Source: Mycobacterium sp. 852002-10029_SCH5224772
GTDB taxonomy: Bacteria; Actinomycetota; Actinomycetes; Mycobacteriales; Mycobacteriaceae
Assembly (NCBI RefSeq): GCF_001667315.1
Contig: NZ_LZHT01000011.1
Location: 49,001-113,000, forward strand
Direction of reading: 5' to 3'
DNA: 64,000 nt
Positions 18,317 through 26,510 of this stretch are shown here, one piece after another. Under the pieces are notes generated by a model. It made no database searches. It saw only the letters and a list, made by a program, of their open reading frames with translations, and had not been told where the DNA came from. Made by a program: the position numbers and the translations under genes. Within the stretch, counting starts at the first letter, position 1; each line of letters starts with the position of its first letter.

Positions 18317-18922
18317 TTACAGTGGGATCCAGACCCCGAAGAAGTCAAATCCCCACTGGTTGAAACGGGGGTTCCAATACGGCGTTTCCTGGTAGCCCCA
18401 GTAGTTGATCGGGCCATAACCCCACTGCGCGCCAGGCGGAGGGAGCGGTCGATCCCACGCCGGCCGTGGCGGCGCACCCGGTCCCCACGGGCCAGGACCC
18501 TCGCCCCACGGGGCCCCGTGGAAGTAGCCTCGCTGGTCATCTCCGTGCCAGGGCCCGCCCGGTCCACCCGGTCCACCCGGTCCACCGGGGCCGCCGGGAC
18601 CACCCGGGCCGCCGGGGTGATCGGGACCAGGCCCGCCGGGACCACCGGGGCCCCCGGGGTGATCGGGACCGGGACCGCCGGGTCCACCCGGGCCACCACC
18701 GGGCCCACCCGGCCCACCGGGCCCCCCAGGACCACCAGGCCCGCCGGGATCATTCGGACCGGTGGGAGCGTGGAAGCCCCCGGGTTGCGGTGCGCCATGA
18801 CCACCCGGACCGGGCGGCGGCCCGCCCGGTGCGGCATTGGCAAACCCGGCGCCCATTCCCAAGGCCGCAGCGCCTAGCGCGCCGGCGATGGTCACCCCTC
18901 CGACAAGCTGCTTCAACTTCAT
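18317..18922 (-). CDS. Secreted Gly-Pro-Gly-rich protein with aromatic C-terminus
   Basis: The 201-residue protein starts MKLKQLVGGVTIAGALGAAA, a Sec signal peptide ending ANA with cleavage before APGGPPPG. Residues 50-130 are almost pure Gly-Pro-Gly triplets interrupted twice by PGPDHPGGPG. The last 70 residues are rich in Trp, Tyr, Phe and Pro (YGPINYWGYQETPYWNPRF, FFGVWIPL), like the conserved tail of several secreted mycobacterial proteins of unknown function. It should be exported and may sit in or on the cell envelope. The repeat DNA is nearly all GGNCCN and is prone to slippage, so repeat number may vary between strains. The tail of the protein at 16245-16523 shares the repeat but not the aromatic end. 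Confidence 0.8.
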   Translation of the reverse strand: MKLKQLVGGVTIAGALGAAALGMGAGFANAAPGGPPPGPGGHGAPQPGGFHAPTGPNDPGGPGGPGGPGGPGGPGGGPGGPGGPGPDHPGGPGGPGGPGPDHPGGPGGPGGPGGPGGPGGPGGPWHGDDQRGYFHGAPWGEGPGPWGPGAPPRPAWDRPLPPPGAQWGYGPINYWGYQETPYWNPRFNQWGFDFFGVWIPL

Positions 18923-19121
18923 GATGCTTCACCTATCCACTAGGGACTTCTACTAGGGATGTGTTCGGAACCTCCCCCTGACACAACCCAGACGCTAGAT
19001 AGCTTTCCTATGGACTGGCTGTGTCTGGCCCATGCAAAGCTTGGGCCGCAGCCCGTGAAGTCTGGTTTGGCAAGGCTAGGTTGGCTAGTCGGCCCGGGTT
19101 TTCCTCTATATCGTTGCCGCC
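18923..19121. promoter_or_regulatory. Divergent promoter region with weak iron-box-like sequence
   Basis: This 199-bp stretch separates the secreted Gly-Pro protein gene (minus) from the VIT-type transporter gene (plus). It holds two close copies of CTACTAGGGA/CCACTAGGGA near 18938-18958 and a six-base inverted repeat GGCCCA/TGGGCC at 19027-19047. At 19072-19089 lies AAGGCTAGGTTGGCTAGT, which partly resembles the mycobacterial IdeR box. Promoter activity is inferred from position only. Confidence 0.3.
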
Positions 19122-19835
19122 GTGTCGAGTACGTCACATCCGGCCGAACCCCATGTCGGTTCGGTGTCGTCGAAGTTGAATTGGCTGCGCGCGGGCGTGC
19201 TGGGCGCCAACGACGGGATCGTCTCCACCGCAGGCATCGTCGTGGGAGTCGCGGCGGCGACGACCCTGCGAGCCCCGATCTTGACCGCCGGGAGCGCCGG
19301 ACTGGTCGCCGGAGCGGTATCGATGGCACTGGGCGAATACGTATCGGTCAGCACCCAGCGCGACACCGAGAAGGCGCTGCTGCGCCAGGAGCGTCGCGAA
19401 TTGCGCGACGATCCCGCTGCCGAACTGGACGAGCTCGCCACACTCTATGAAGCGAAGGGCCTGACACCGGCGACCGCACGCACCGTGGCGGAGGAACTCA
19501 CGGATCAGAACCCGTTGCTGGCCCACGCCGAGGTCGAACTCGGCATCAATCCCGAGGAGCTCACGAATCCGTGGCAGGCGGCATCGTCGTCGGCGCTGTC
19601 GTTTGCGATCGGTGCCCTGTTGCCGTTGATCGCCATCATGGCCCCGCCGACGACGTGGAGAATCCCCGTCACGGTGGCGACGGTGCTCGTGGCGCTGGTG
19701 ATCACCGGGGCGGTCTCGGCCGGTTTGGGCGGGGCCCCAAAGCTTCGCGCCGTGCTCCGCAACGCCATCGGGGGCAGCCTCGCGTTGACCGTCACCTACG
19801 TGATCGGTCACCTGGTGGGCACCGCCATCGGCTGA
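19122..19835 (+). CDS. VIT1/CCC1-family iron/manganese transporter
   Basis: The 237-residue membrane protein has the family's opening LNWLRAGVLGANDGIVSTAG in the first membrane segment and GLVAGAVSMALGEYVSVSTQ in the second. A cytosolic helical section of about 85 residues rich in Glu and Asp (ELDELATLYEAKGL, AEVELGINPEEL) follows and is the metal-collecting domain in VIT proteins. Three more membrane segments complete it. Members move ferrous iron or manganese out of the cytosol. Translation starts at a GTG at 19122. A partly IdeR-like sequence just upstream would fit iron control, but the match is poor. Confidence 0.9.
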   Translation: MSSTSHPAEPHVGSVSSKLNWLRAGVLGANDGIVSTAGIVVGVAAATTLRAPILTAGSAGLVAGAVSMALGEYVSVSTQRDTEKALLRQERRELRDDPAAELDELATLYEAKGLTPATARTVAEELTDQNPLLAHAEVELGINPEELTNPWQAASSSALSFAIGALLPLIAIMAPPTTWRIPVTVATVLVALVITGAVSAGLGGAPKLRAVLRNAIGGSLALTVTYVIGHLVGTAIG

Positions 19836-19935
19836 CCCGCGCGGCGGGTATGCGGCGACTGGAAGCGCAACTGTAACATTCACGGTTGCGGGTCTCAGCA
19901 GAGGCTTGCGATCCCCTCACGCGAAGGGTCATGCA

Positions 19936-20778
19936 GTGGCCGAACCCAATATCGTGCCGGATGAAGCTCCATGGGCGGAAGCGGTTCCGTACTTTGTGCG
20001 CGACGAAAAGCACTTCGTGCCAACCAAAGTCGCGCGCGGCGGATGGGGTCCATCGCTCAGCGGCCACGTTGTCGGCGGGCTCTTGGCGTGGGCGGTCGAG
20101 CGGGCCGCACCCGACGCGCACCTGCAACCGGCGCGGTTGACGGTCGACCTGCCCCGGCCGACGGCGTTGAAACCACTCGAGGTGCACACCGAGGTGCGTC
20201 AGGACCGACGGCGATTGCGGCTGGTCGAGGCCGTCATCACCCAGGAGGGCGCCCCCGTGGCACAGGCCAGCGCACTGTTTGTGCGGCGCGGCCCGCAGCC
20301 CGAGGGACACGTCTGGTCACTGCCAGTGCAGATGCCGCCGGTGCCGCTGGGCGAGGCTGCCCCGACGCTTTTCATGCGCACCTACGGCTGGGGCTCGGAG
20401 CTGCAGAACCCGGACCCGGACTGGTCCCAGACCGGCGGTCCGAAATACACCTGGTTGCACGAGGATCGCTCGTTGATCGACGACGAACCGCTGACCGCCT
20501 TCACCCGCGCGGCGATGGCCGGCGACATCACGGCCTCGATCGCCAACTGGGGCACCAACTCTCTCGAGTTCATCAATGTCGACTACACCCTCACGCTGAC
20601 CCGGTTGCCCGAGGGCACGCACATCGGGCTTGCCTCCCTCACCCATCACAGCCACGACGGGGTGGCGAGCGGCTCGGCGGTCCTGGTCGACGAGAAGGGC
20701 CCGATCGGCACCGGTGTGTCGGTCGCCGTCGCGCAGTCGGGATTTCGACCGCGCTCCGCGGACCCGTCGGCGGGCTGA
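19936..20778 (+). CDS. Acyl-CoA thioesterase, double hot-dog (TesB-like)
   Basis: The 280-residue protein shows two hot-dog halves: an N-terminal FVPTKVARGGWGPSLSGHVV with a long helix (VGGLLAWAVERA), and a C-terminal NWGTNSLEFINVDYTLTLTR followed by LASLTHHSHDGVASGSAVLV. This pattern matches TesB-like proteins that hydrolyse acyl-CoA esters in the cytosol. The GTG at 19936 is chosen because the family usually begins shortly before the EAVPYFVRDEKHF block; an earlier in-frame ATG adds ten atypical residues. The acyl-CoA synthetase gene starts within about 20 bp, suggesting an operon that activates or recycles a fatty or aromatic acid. Confidence 0.85.
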   Translation: MAEPNIVPDEAPWAEAVPYFVRDEKHFVPTKVARGGWGPSLSGHVVGGLLAWAVERAAPDAHLQPARLTVDLPRPTALKPLEVHTEVRQDRRRLRLVEAVITQEGAPVAQASALFVRRGPQPEGHVWSLPVQMPPVPLGEAAPTLFMRTYGWGSELQNPDPDWSQTGGPKYTWLHEDRSLIDDEPLTAFTRAAMAGDITASIANWGTNSLEFINVDYTLTLTRLPEGTHIGLASLTHHSHDGVASGSAVLVDEKGPIGTGVSVAVAQSGFRPRSADPSAG

Positions 20779-20795
20779 CGTTGGCAGGGGGTGAC

Positions 20796-22328
20796 GTGGC
20801 CACGTTTTGGGCGTTGATTGCCGAAGCGGCGCAGCGGGGATCGACCATGCCGCTGCTGGCCGACGAGCATGGTCGCAGCCTGACCGCGCGCCAGCTCCAC
20901 GACGCCGCGTGCGCCACCGCCGCCGCCCTCGCCGAACGCGGAGTCCGCGCGGGAACCGTGGTGTCCTGGCAGCTGCCCACCACGCTGGAAACCATGGTGG
21001 TGATGGCCTCGCTGGCCCGGCTCGGCGCGGTGCAAAACCCGATCATCCCGCTGCTGCGGGAAAGTGAGCTCGGCTTCATCACCGGTCAGTTGAACACTGA
21101 ATACTTTGTGGTGCCAGAGGTTTGGCGCGGCTTCGATCACGGTGGGCTTGCCCGTGAGTTGGCGCGGGACAAGGGTTTCGAGGTCATCACCCTCGACCTG
21201 GCAACGCCGCCGGCCGGGGAGCTGCGGCTGCCCCGCGCCGAACCCGGTTCCCTGCCCGCGCCCCCAAGATCGGCTGACGACGCCCGCTGGGTCTACTACT
21301 CCTCCGGGACCACCGCGGCCCCCAAAGGGATCCGCCACACGGACAGCTCGGTCATCGCCGGCTCGGCGGGAGTGGTGGGCATGGTGGGCGCCACGAGCAC
21401 CGACGTGGACCCCATCGCCTTCCCGATCGCGCATATCGGCGGGGCGGCGATGCTGGCCACCGCGTTGCTGACCGGCATGCGGCTGGCCCTGTTCGAGACC
21501 TTCGATCCGGCGACGACGCCGCTGGCCATCGCCGCCCACCAGCCGACGTTCCTGGGCACCGCGACCCCGTTCTTCGTGGCATTCCTCGAAGCCCAACGCG
21601 CCCACGGTGATCGGCGCTTGTTCTCGTCGGTGCGGGGCTGCCTGGCCGGAGGCGCACCCATCACCGCCGAATTGGGACGTCAGGTCCGCGAAAACCTCGG
21701 TGTCGCCGGGATCGCCAACGCGTGGGGGATGACCGAGTTCCCGTGTGCCACTTCGCCTTCACTGACCGCCGCGCCGGAGGTGCTCGACCATACCGTCGGC
21801 CCGCCGGTGCCCGGGGTCAAGGTCCGCGTGGTCGACCGCCGCGAGGTCGAACTGGCCGCCGGACAGGAAGGGGAGCTGCGCCTCAAGGGGCCCCAATGTT
21901 TCCTCGGCTACGCCGATCCGACGCTGGACGCCGACGCGTTCGACGACGACGGCTGGCTGCGCACAGGCGATCTCGGTCTGATCGACGCGGACGGCAATGT
22001 CCGCGTCACGGGCCGCACCAAAGACGCGATCATCCGCAACGCGGAGAACATCTCCGCCCTCGAGATCGAAAACGCGCTCGCCACCCATCCCGCCGTCGCC
22101 GACGTCGCGGTCATCGGGATCCCCGACCCGCGCACCGGCGAACGCGTCTGCGCCGTCGTGGTACCCGCCACAGCCGATGGTGTGTCGCTGGAATCCCTTG
22201 TGCAACACTGCCAATCGCGGGGGCTGAGCCGCTACAAGCACCCCGAACATCTCGTGGTCGTCGATACGCTCCCGCGCAATCAATTCGGCAAGGTGATCAA
22301 AAGGGACCTGCGCGATGCCTTTGGCTGA
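20796..22328 (+). CDS. Acyl-CoA synthetase (AMP-forming, ANL superfamily)
   Basis: The protein of about 510 residues carries the adenylating-enzyme motifs in order: the P-loop-like YYSSGTTAAPKGIRHT near residue 170, GTATPFFVAFLEAQ, the A5 motif NAWGMTEFP, the A7/A8 block WLRTGDLGLIDADGNVRVTG, NAENISALEIENAL, and the catalytic-lysine motif PRNQFGKVIKRDLRD at the end. It forms an acyl-adenylate and then an acyl-CoA; chain or ring specificity cannot be read. A GTG at 20796 has an AGGGGG ribosome-binding site at good spacing; a TTG at 20781 is the alternative. It sits directly after the thioesterase gene and is followed by a strong hairpin. Confidence 0.9.
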   Translation: MATFWALIAEAAQRGSTMPLLADEHGRSLTARQLHDAACATAAALAERGVRAGTVVSWQLPTTLETMVVMASLARLGAVQNPIIPLLRESELGFITGQLNTEYFVVPEVWRGFDHGGLARELARDKGFEVITLDLATPPAGELRLPRAEPGSLPAPPRSADDARWVYYSSGTTAAPKGIRHTDSSVIAGSAGVVGMVGATSTDVDPIAFPIAHIGGAAMLATALLTGMRLALFETFDPATTPLAIAAHQPTFLGTATPFFVAFLEAQRAHGDRRLFSSVRGCLAGGAPITAELGRQVRENLGVAGIANAWGMTEFPCATSPSLTAAPEVLDHTVGPPVPGVKVRVVDRREVELAAGQEGELRLKGPQCFLGYADPTLDADAFDDDGWLRTGDLGLIDADGNVRVTGRTKDAIIRNAENISALEIENALATHPAVADVAVIGIPDPRTGERVCAVVVPATADGVSLESLVQHCQSRGLSRYKHPEHLVVVDTLPRNQFGKVIKRDLRDAFG

Positions 22329-22363
22329 AGCAGGCTCAACCGGGGGATCTCTGCTCGCGCGGA

Positions 22364-22411
22364 CGTAACGCCACGGCGAGATGCGGGTGAAGTTTTCGCC
22401 GTGGCGTTACG
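22364..22411. terminator. Inverted repeat between convergent genes
   Basis: Perfect 16-base arms (CGTAACGCCACGGCGA at 22364-22379 and its complement at 22396-22411) enclose a 16-base loop. The element lies between the acyl-CoA synthetase stop and the convergent gene that ends at 22442, so it can stop transcription in both directions. The long loop also leaves room for a protein-binding role. Confidence 0.75.
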
Positions 22412-22441
22412 CCCGCGGCGCCATTCCTCGATGACAACGGG

Positions 22442-23062
22442 TTATAGCCCCTTGGGCGCGTCGCGAACCGCCTGCACCGCCGCGGCGTCGCCGTCGAAGT
22501 CGACCTGTGCGGCGCGCCCGACGGAGAACAGCAACAGCTCCTCGGGCGCACCGGTGACCGTGACCGCAGGGCCCTGGCCGGCGGTGAGCAGCGTCTTGCC
22601 CTCCGGGGTGCGCAACGCCACCCGGCCGGGCACCTTCGCCAGGGTCAGCCGGGCCATCAGCGGCAGAGTGCGGCGCAGCATCGTGCTCAGCGCGGGTTCC
22701 AGTGCGCGCGGCTGCCAGCCCGCTTGCGCGCGGCGCACATCCTCGTGGTGGATGAACATCTCGGCGACATTGGCCACCGGGTCGAGCAGCTTGAGCGGTG
22801 AGTACACGGGTGGGCCGGCGGCGACCTTGCCGACGAGCTCGTCCCACTCGTTTCGCTCGCTCACCTGGTTTTGCACCTTGGCGGTGTGCGAGGCGAAGAA
22901 CGGGATCAGGATGCCCGGGGCGGCATCGGGGCGGTACTCCCGGATCATCAGGTGGGCGGCCAGGTCCCGCGTCGTCCAGCCTTCGCACAGGGTGGGCGCG
23001 TCCGGTCCGACGCCGCGCATGGTTTCGACGAGGGCGGCGCGTTCGCGCTGAGCAACAGACAT
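22442..23062 (-). CDS. DinB/MDMPI-like metal-binding protein (TIGR03085 type)
   Basis: The 206-residue protein begins MSVAQRERAALVETMRGVGP and has the four-helix DinB-like pattern of mycothiol-dependent maleylpyruvate isomerase N-terminal domains. It has TLCEGWTTRDLAAHLMIRE near residue 30 and AEMFIHHEDVRRAQ near 105; the three His of HL and HHE are the usual metal ligands. The C-terminal part (GKTLLTAGQGPAVTVTGAP) fits the matching SCP2-like half. Actinobacterial proteins of this type are probably mycothiol-dependent, but the reaction is not known. The ATG at 23062 is used; upstream extension would run into the htpG promoter region, with which it is divergent. Confidence 0.8.
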   Translation of the reverse strand: MSVAQRERAALVETMRGVGPDAPTLCEGWTTRDLAAHLMIREYRPDAAPGILIPFFASHTAKVQNQVSERNEWDELVGKVAAGPPVYSPLKLLDPVANVAEMFIHHEDVRRAQAGWQPRALEPALSTMLRRTLPLMARLTLAKVPGRVALRTPEGKTLLTAGQGPAVTVTGAPEELLLFSVGRAAQVDFDGDAAAVQAVRDAPKGL

Positions 23063-23166
23063 GCGTTCAGCGTAGAGCCGGTCGGCCGCGAAGAGGATGG
23101 GTCCACCGAACACCACCGGCCGGCGGCTCGGTAAATTTGAAACGTCATGTTGTCGAAGGGAATGCC

Positions 23167-25113
23167 ATGAACGCGCAAGTCGAGCAGTTGGAGTTTCAAG
23201 CAGAGGCTCGGCAACTGCTGGATCTGATGGTTCACTCCGTCTACTCCAACAAGGACTCGTTCCTGCGGGAGCTGATCTCCAACGCCTCCGACGCGCTGGA
23301 CAAGCTGCGGCTCGAAGCGTTCCGCAACAAGGACCTCGACGTCGATACCTCCGACCTGCACATCGAGATCGACGTCGACCACCAGGCGCGCACCCTGACC
23401 GTCCGCGACAACGGTATCGGCATGACCCGCGCCGAGGTGGTCGACCTGATCGGCACACTGGCCAAGTCGGGCACCGCCGAGCTGCGCCAGCAACTCCGCG
23501 AGGCTAAGAACGCCAAGAACGAGGCCGCCTCGGAGGAACTCATCGGCCAGTTCGGGATCGGTTTCTATTCGAGCTTCATGGTGGCCGACAAGGTCGAGCT
23601 GCTGACCCGCAAGGCCGGCGAGAGCGACGCCACCAAATGGGAATCCAGCGGCGAGGGCACGTACACGATCGAATCGGTCGACGATGCGCCGCAGGGGACG
23701 TCGGTCATCCTGCACCTCAAGCCCGAAGACGCCGAGGACGAGCTGCACGACTACACCTCGGAGTTCAAGCTCCGGGGCCTGGTCAAGAAGTACTCCGACT
23801 TCATCGCCTGGCCCATCCGAATGGAGGTCGAGCGCCGGATCCAGGTCCCTGTCGAGGAAGGCTCCGAGGAGACCCGCGAAGAGGTCGTCATCGACACCGA
23901 GACCCTCAACTCGATGAAGGCCCTGTGGGCCAGGCCCAAAGACGAGGTCTCCGAGGAGGAGTACAAGGAGTTCTACAAGCACATCGCGCACGCCTGGGAC
24001 GACCCGCTCGAGGTCATCGCGATGAAGGCCGAGGGCACCTTCGAATACCAGGCGCTGCTGTTCATTCCGTCGCACGCGCCGTTCGATCTGTTCAACCGCG
24101 ACGGCCAGACCGGCATCCAGCTGTACGTCAAGCGCGTGTTCATCATGGGCGACTGCGACGAGCTCATGCCCGAATACCTGCGCTTCGTCAAGGGCGTGGT
24201 TGACGCACAGGACATGTCGCTCAACGTCTCGCGCGAGATCCTGCAACAGGATCGGCAGATCAAGGCCATCCGTCGCCGGCTGACCAAGAAGGTCCTGTCC
24301 ACGATCAAGGATCTGCAGTCCGAGCGGCCGGACGATTATCGGACCTTCTGGACCCAATTCGGCCGGGTCGTGAAGGAGGGCCTGTTGTCGGACTTCGACA
24401 ACCAGGACACGTTGCTGCAGATCTCCGCGTTCGCCTCGACGCACAGCGAGGAGGAAGCCACCACGCTCGCCCAGTACGTGGAGCGCATGAAGGACGGTCA
24501 GACGCAGATCTTCTACGCCACGGGGGAGACACGTCAGCAGATCCTGAAGTCGCCGCACCTCGAGGCGTTCAAAGCCAAGGGGTATGAGGTGCTGCTGCTC
24601 ACCGACCCGGTCGACGAGGTCTGGGTGGGAACGGTGACCGAATTCGACGGCAAGCCGCTGCAGTCGATCGCCAAGGGCGAGGTGGACCTCAGCGCCGAGG
24701 GCGACGAGAGCGAGGCCGAGCGCGAAGAGCAGCAGAAGGAATTCGCCGACCTGCTCACCTGGCTGAAGGACACCTTGGCCGACCACGTCAAGGAGGTTCG
24801 GCTGTCCACCCGCCTGACCGACTCGCCCGCCTGCCTGATCACCGACGCCTTCGGGATCACGCCCGCGCTCGCACGCCTCTACCGCGCCTCGGGGCAGGAC
24901 GTCCCGGTGGGGAAGCGGATCCTCGAACTCAATCCGAGCCACCCGCTCGTCACCGGCTTGCGCCAGGCGCACCAGGACCGCAGCGACGACCCGTCAATCG
25001 CCGAGACCGCCGAGTTGCTCTACGGCACAGCGCTTCTCGCCGAAGGCGGCGCGCTCGACGATCCGGCACGGTTTGCCGAGCTGCTGGCCGGCCGGTTGGC
25101 CCGCACGGTGTAG
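23167..25113 (+). CDS. htpG: Hsp90-family chaperone HtpG
   Basis: The 648-residue protein is the bacterial Hsp90. The GHKL ATP-binding domain shows SVYSNKDSFLRELISNASDA, DNGIGMTRAEVVDLIG and GQFGIGFYSSFMV in the first 140 residues. The middle domain holds LYVKRVFIMGDCDELMPEYL and the catalytic-arginine loop LNVSREILQQDRQIK. The C-terminal dimerisation domain is present. Length and start (MNAQVEQLEFQAEARQLLDL) agree with M. tuberculosis Rv2299c. A GAAGGGA ribosome-binding site precedes the ATG. It acts as a dimeric cytosolic chaperone in stress. No CIRCE or HAIR element was seen upstream. Confidence 0.98.
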   Translation: MNAQVEQLEFQAEARQLLDLMVHSVYSNKDSFLRELISNASDALDKLRLEAFRNKDLDVDTSDLHIEIDVDHQARTLTVRDNGIGMTRAEVVDLIGTLAKSGTAELRQQLREAKNAKNEAASEELIGQFGIGFYSSFMVADKVELLTRKAGESDATKWESSGEGTYTIESVDDAPQGTSVILHLKPEDAEDELHDYTSEFKLRGLVKKYSDFIAWPIRMEVERRIQVPVEEGSEETREEVVIDTETLNSMKALWARPKDEVSEEEYKEFYKHIAHAWDDPLEVIAMKAEGTFEYQALLFIPSHAPFDLFNRDGQTGIQLYVKRVFIMGDCDELMPEYLRFVKGVVDAQDMSLNVSREILQQDRQIKAIRRRLTKKVLSTIKDLQSERPDDYRTFWTQFGRVVKEGLLSDFDNQDTLLQISAFASTHSEEEATTLAQYVERMKDGQTQIFYATGETRQQILKSPHLEAFKAKGYEVLLLTDPVDEVWVGTVTEFDGKPLQSIAKGEVDLSAEGDESEAEREEQQKEFADLLTWLKDTLADHVKEVRLSTRLTDSPACLITDAFGITPALARLYRASGQDVPVGKRILELNPSHPLVTGLRQAHQDRSDDPSIAETAELLYGTALLAEGGALDDPARFAELLAGRLARTV

Positions 25114-25182
25114 ACCGGCTTTCGCCGGCGTATCGGCGATTTCTGGGGATTGAAAAGCCGCCGGCAGGGATAATTAGGTCCC

Positions 25183-25398
25183 ATGGCTGAGTTCCGCGTC
25201 CTCGACCCCCATGGGCGGGTCGTTGCGACGAAGAACTTCGCCAACGCGGAGGCCGCCCACGCTTGGTTCGTCCACTCAGTCGGCGGCAACACCGAGTTGG
25301 GCTGGCGCATGGAGGTCAACGACGACGGGCAGTGGGCCTTCTTCGATGACACCGAAGGCTTTACCGCCCCGGTGAGCCGCCGCCCGATGAAGCGCTGA
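25183..25398 (+). CDS. Conserved small hypothetical protein, probably leaderless
   Basis: The 71-residue protein (MAEFRVLDPHGRVVATKNFA to APVSRRPMKR) is hydrophilic with three predicted strands and one helix, and two Trp in GWRMEVNDDGQWAFF. No family is recognised. GATAAT at 25169-25174 lies eight bases before the ATG and there is no purine-rich ribosome-binding site, the arrangement of leaderless mycobacterial transcripts. The gene follows htpG by 69 bp. Confidence 0.7.
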   Translation: MAEFRVLDPHGRVVATKNFANAEAAHAWFVHSVGGNTELGWRMEVNDDGQWAFFDDTEGFTAPVSRRPMKR

Positions 25399-25457
25399 CA
25401 CGGCGATCGGCGCGCGGGGCCCGCATCATGCTTTAACGCTCGACGTACGCTCCCACC

Positions 25458-26477
25458 ATGCATGTCGACGCGATGACGACTCCCCAGCCGCTCGGCCACA
25501 TCGGCGAACTCGCCCGACGAACCCAATCCGCCGGGTTCTCCGGTCTGTTGTTCACCGAGACGGGACGCACCGCCTACCTGAACGCGGCCGTCGCGTCGCA
25601 GGCCGCTCCCGATCTCGAACTGTCCACGGGCGTCGCGGTGGCCTTCCCGCGCAGCCCCTTCGTCACCGCCGCCGCGGCATGGGAACTGCAGGAAGCAACC
25701 AACGGGAAGTTCCGGTTGGGGCTGGGAACCCAGGTGCGCACCCATGTGGTGCGGCGCTACGGCACGGCCTTCGAGCGGCCCGGGCCCCGGCTGCGCGATT
25801 ACCTGCTGGCCGTGAAGGCATGTTTCGCGGCGTTTCGCTCGGGGACGCTCGACCACCACGGTGACTTCTACGATCTCGACTTCATCACCCCGCAGTGGAG
25901 CCCCGGGCCCATCGACGCTCCCGACCCGAAAGTCGATATCGCGGCGGTGAATCCGTGGATGCTGCGGATGGCGGGCGAAGTGGCCGACGGGGTGCACGTC
26001 CATCCGATCGGCGAACCGGGCTACCTGGCCCGTCACGTCCTGCCGACGGTCGCCGAAGGGGCGGCGAAGGCCGGTCGTTCGGCGTCGGACCTCGCGATCG
26101 TCGTGCCTGTTATGACGATCGTCGGCGACAGCGACGAGGAACGCGACAAGCAGCGCGAAGTCGTGCGCGCCAGCATGGCCTTCTACGGCAGCACGCCCAA
26201 CTACGCGTTCATCTGGGACGAGGCCGGTTTCGAGGGCACCACCGCTCGGATTCGGGAGAAGCAGAAGGCGGGAGACTTCGCCGGCATGGCAGCCCAGGTC
26301 AGCGACGACCACATCGCCGTCTTCGCCACCGAGTCAAGCTGGGACGGGTTAGCCGACGCGTTGACCGACAAATACGCCGGGACGGCAACGCGTTTGGTGA
26401 TGTACAACTCCATCGCCGACCAGGACCGCTTCGAACGGTACGGCGAGGTGGCTCGCCGGATACAGCGCCGCCAATAG
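25458..26477 (+). CDS. LLM-class F420-dependent oxidoreductase (TIGR03617-like)
   Basis: The 339-residue TIM-barrel protein begins at MHVDAMTTPQPLGHIGELAR. It carries ELSTGVAVAFPRSPFVTAAA, GKFRLGLGTQVRTHVVRRYG (cofactor phosphate region) and ADGVHVHPIGEPGYLARHVL, the pattern of luciferase-like oxidoreductases, which in mycobacteria mostly use deazaflavin F420. It should transfer hydride to or from a small hydrophobic substrate. Two other genes of the class occur in this window (41654, 48123), but they are not close copies. It stands alone after the small gene at 25183. Confidence 0.88.
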   Translation: MHVDAMTTPQPLGHIGELARRTQSAGFSGLLFTETGRTAYLNAAVASQAAPDLELSTGVAVAFPRSPFVTAAAAWELQEATNGKFRLGLGTQVRTHVVRRYGTAFERPGPRLRDYLLAVKACFAAFRSGTLDHHGDFYDLDFITPQWSPGPIDAPDPKVDIAAVNPWMLRMAGEVADGVHVHPIGEPGYLARHVLPTVAEGAAKAGRSASDLAIVVPVMTIVGDSDEERDKQREVVRASMAFYGSTPNYAFIWDEAGFEGTTARIREKQKAGDFAGMAAQVSDDHIAVFATESSWDGLADALTDKYAGTATRLVMYNSIADQDRFERYGEVARRIQRRQ

Positions 26478-26510
26478 GTCTGCGGCACAGGGCTATTGGG
26501 GGAGCGGAGG

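Noticed and set aside
16245..18922. Gly-rich proteins as PE_PGRS or PPE members
   Set aside because: They have Sec signal peptides and Gly-Pro-Gly triplets, not the PE/PPE N-terminal domain or GGAGG-type repeats.
23063..23166. CIRCE or HAIR heat-shock element before htpG
   Set aside because: Neither the TTAGCACTC dyad nor the CTTGAGT/ACTCAAG dyad is present.
22948..24972. A 674-codon minus-strand open frame opposite htpG
   Set aside because: It is a mirror of a highly GC-biased real gene. The plus strand encodes a full, motif-complete HtpG and the minus reading has no recognisable domain.
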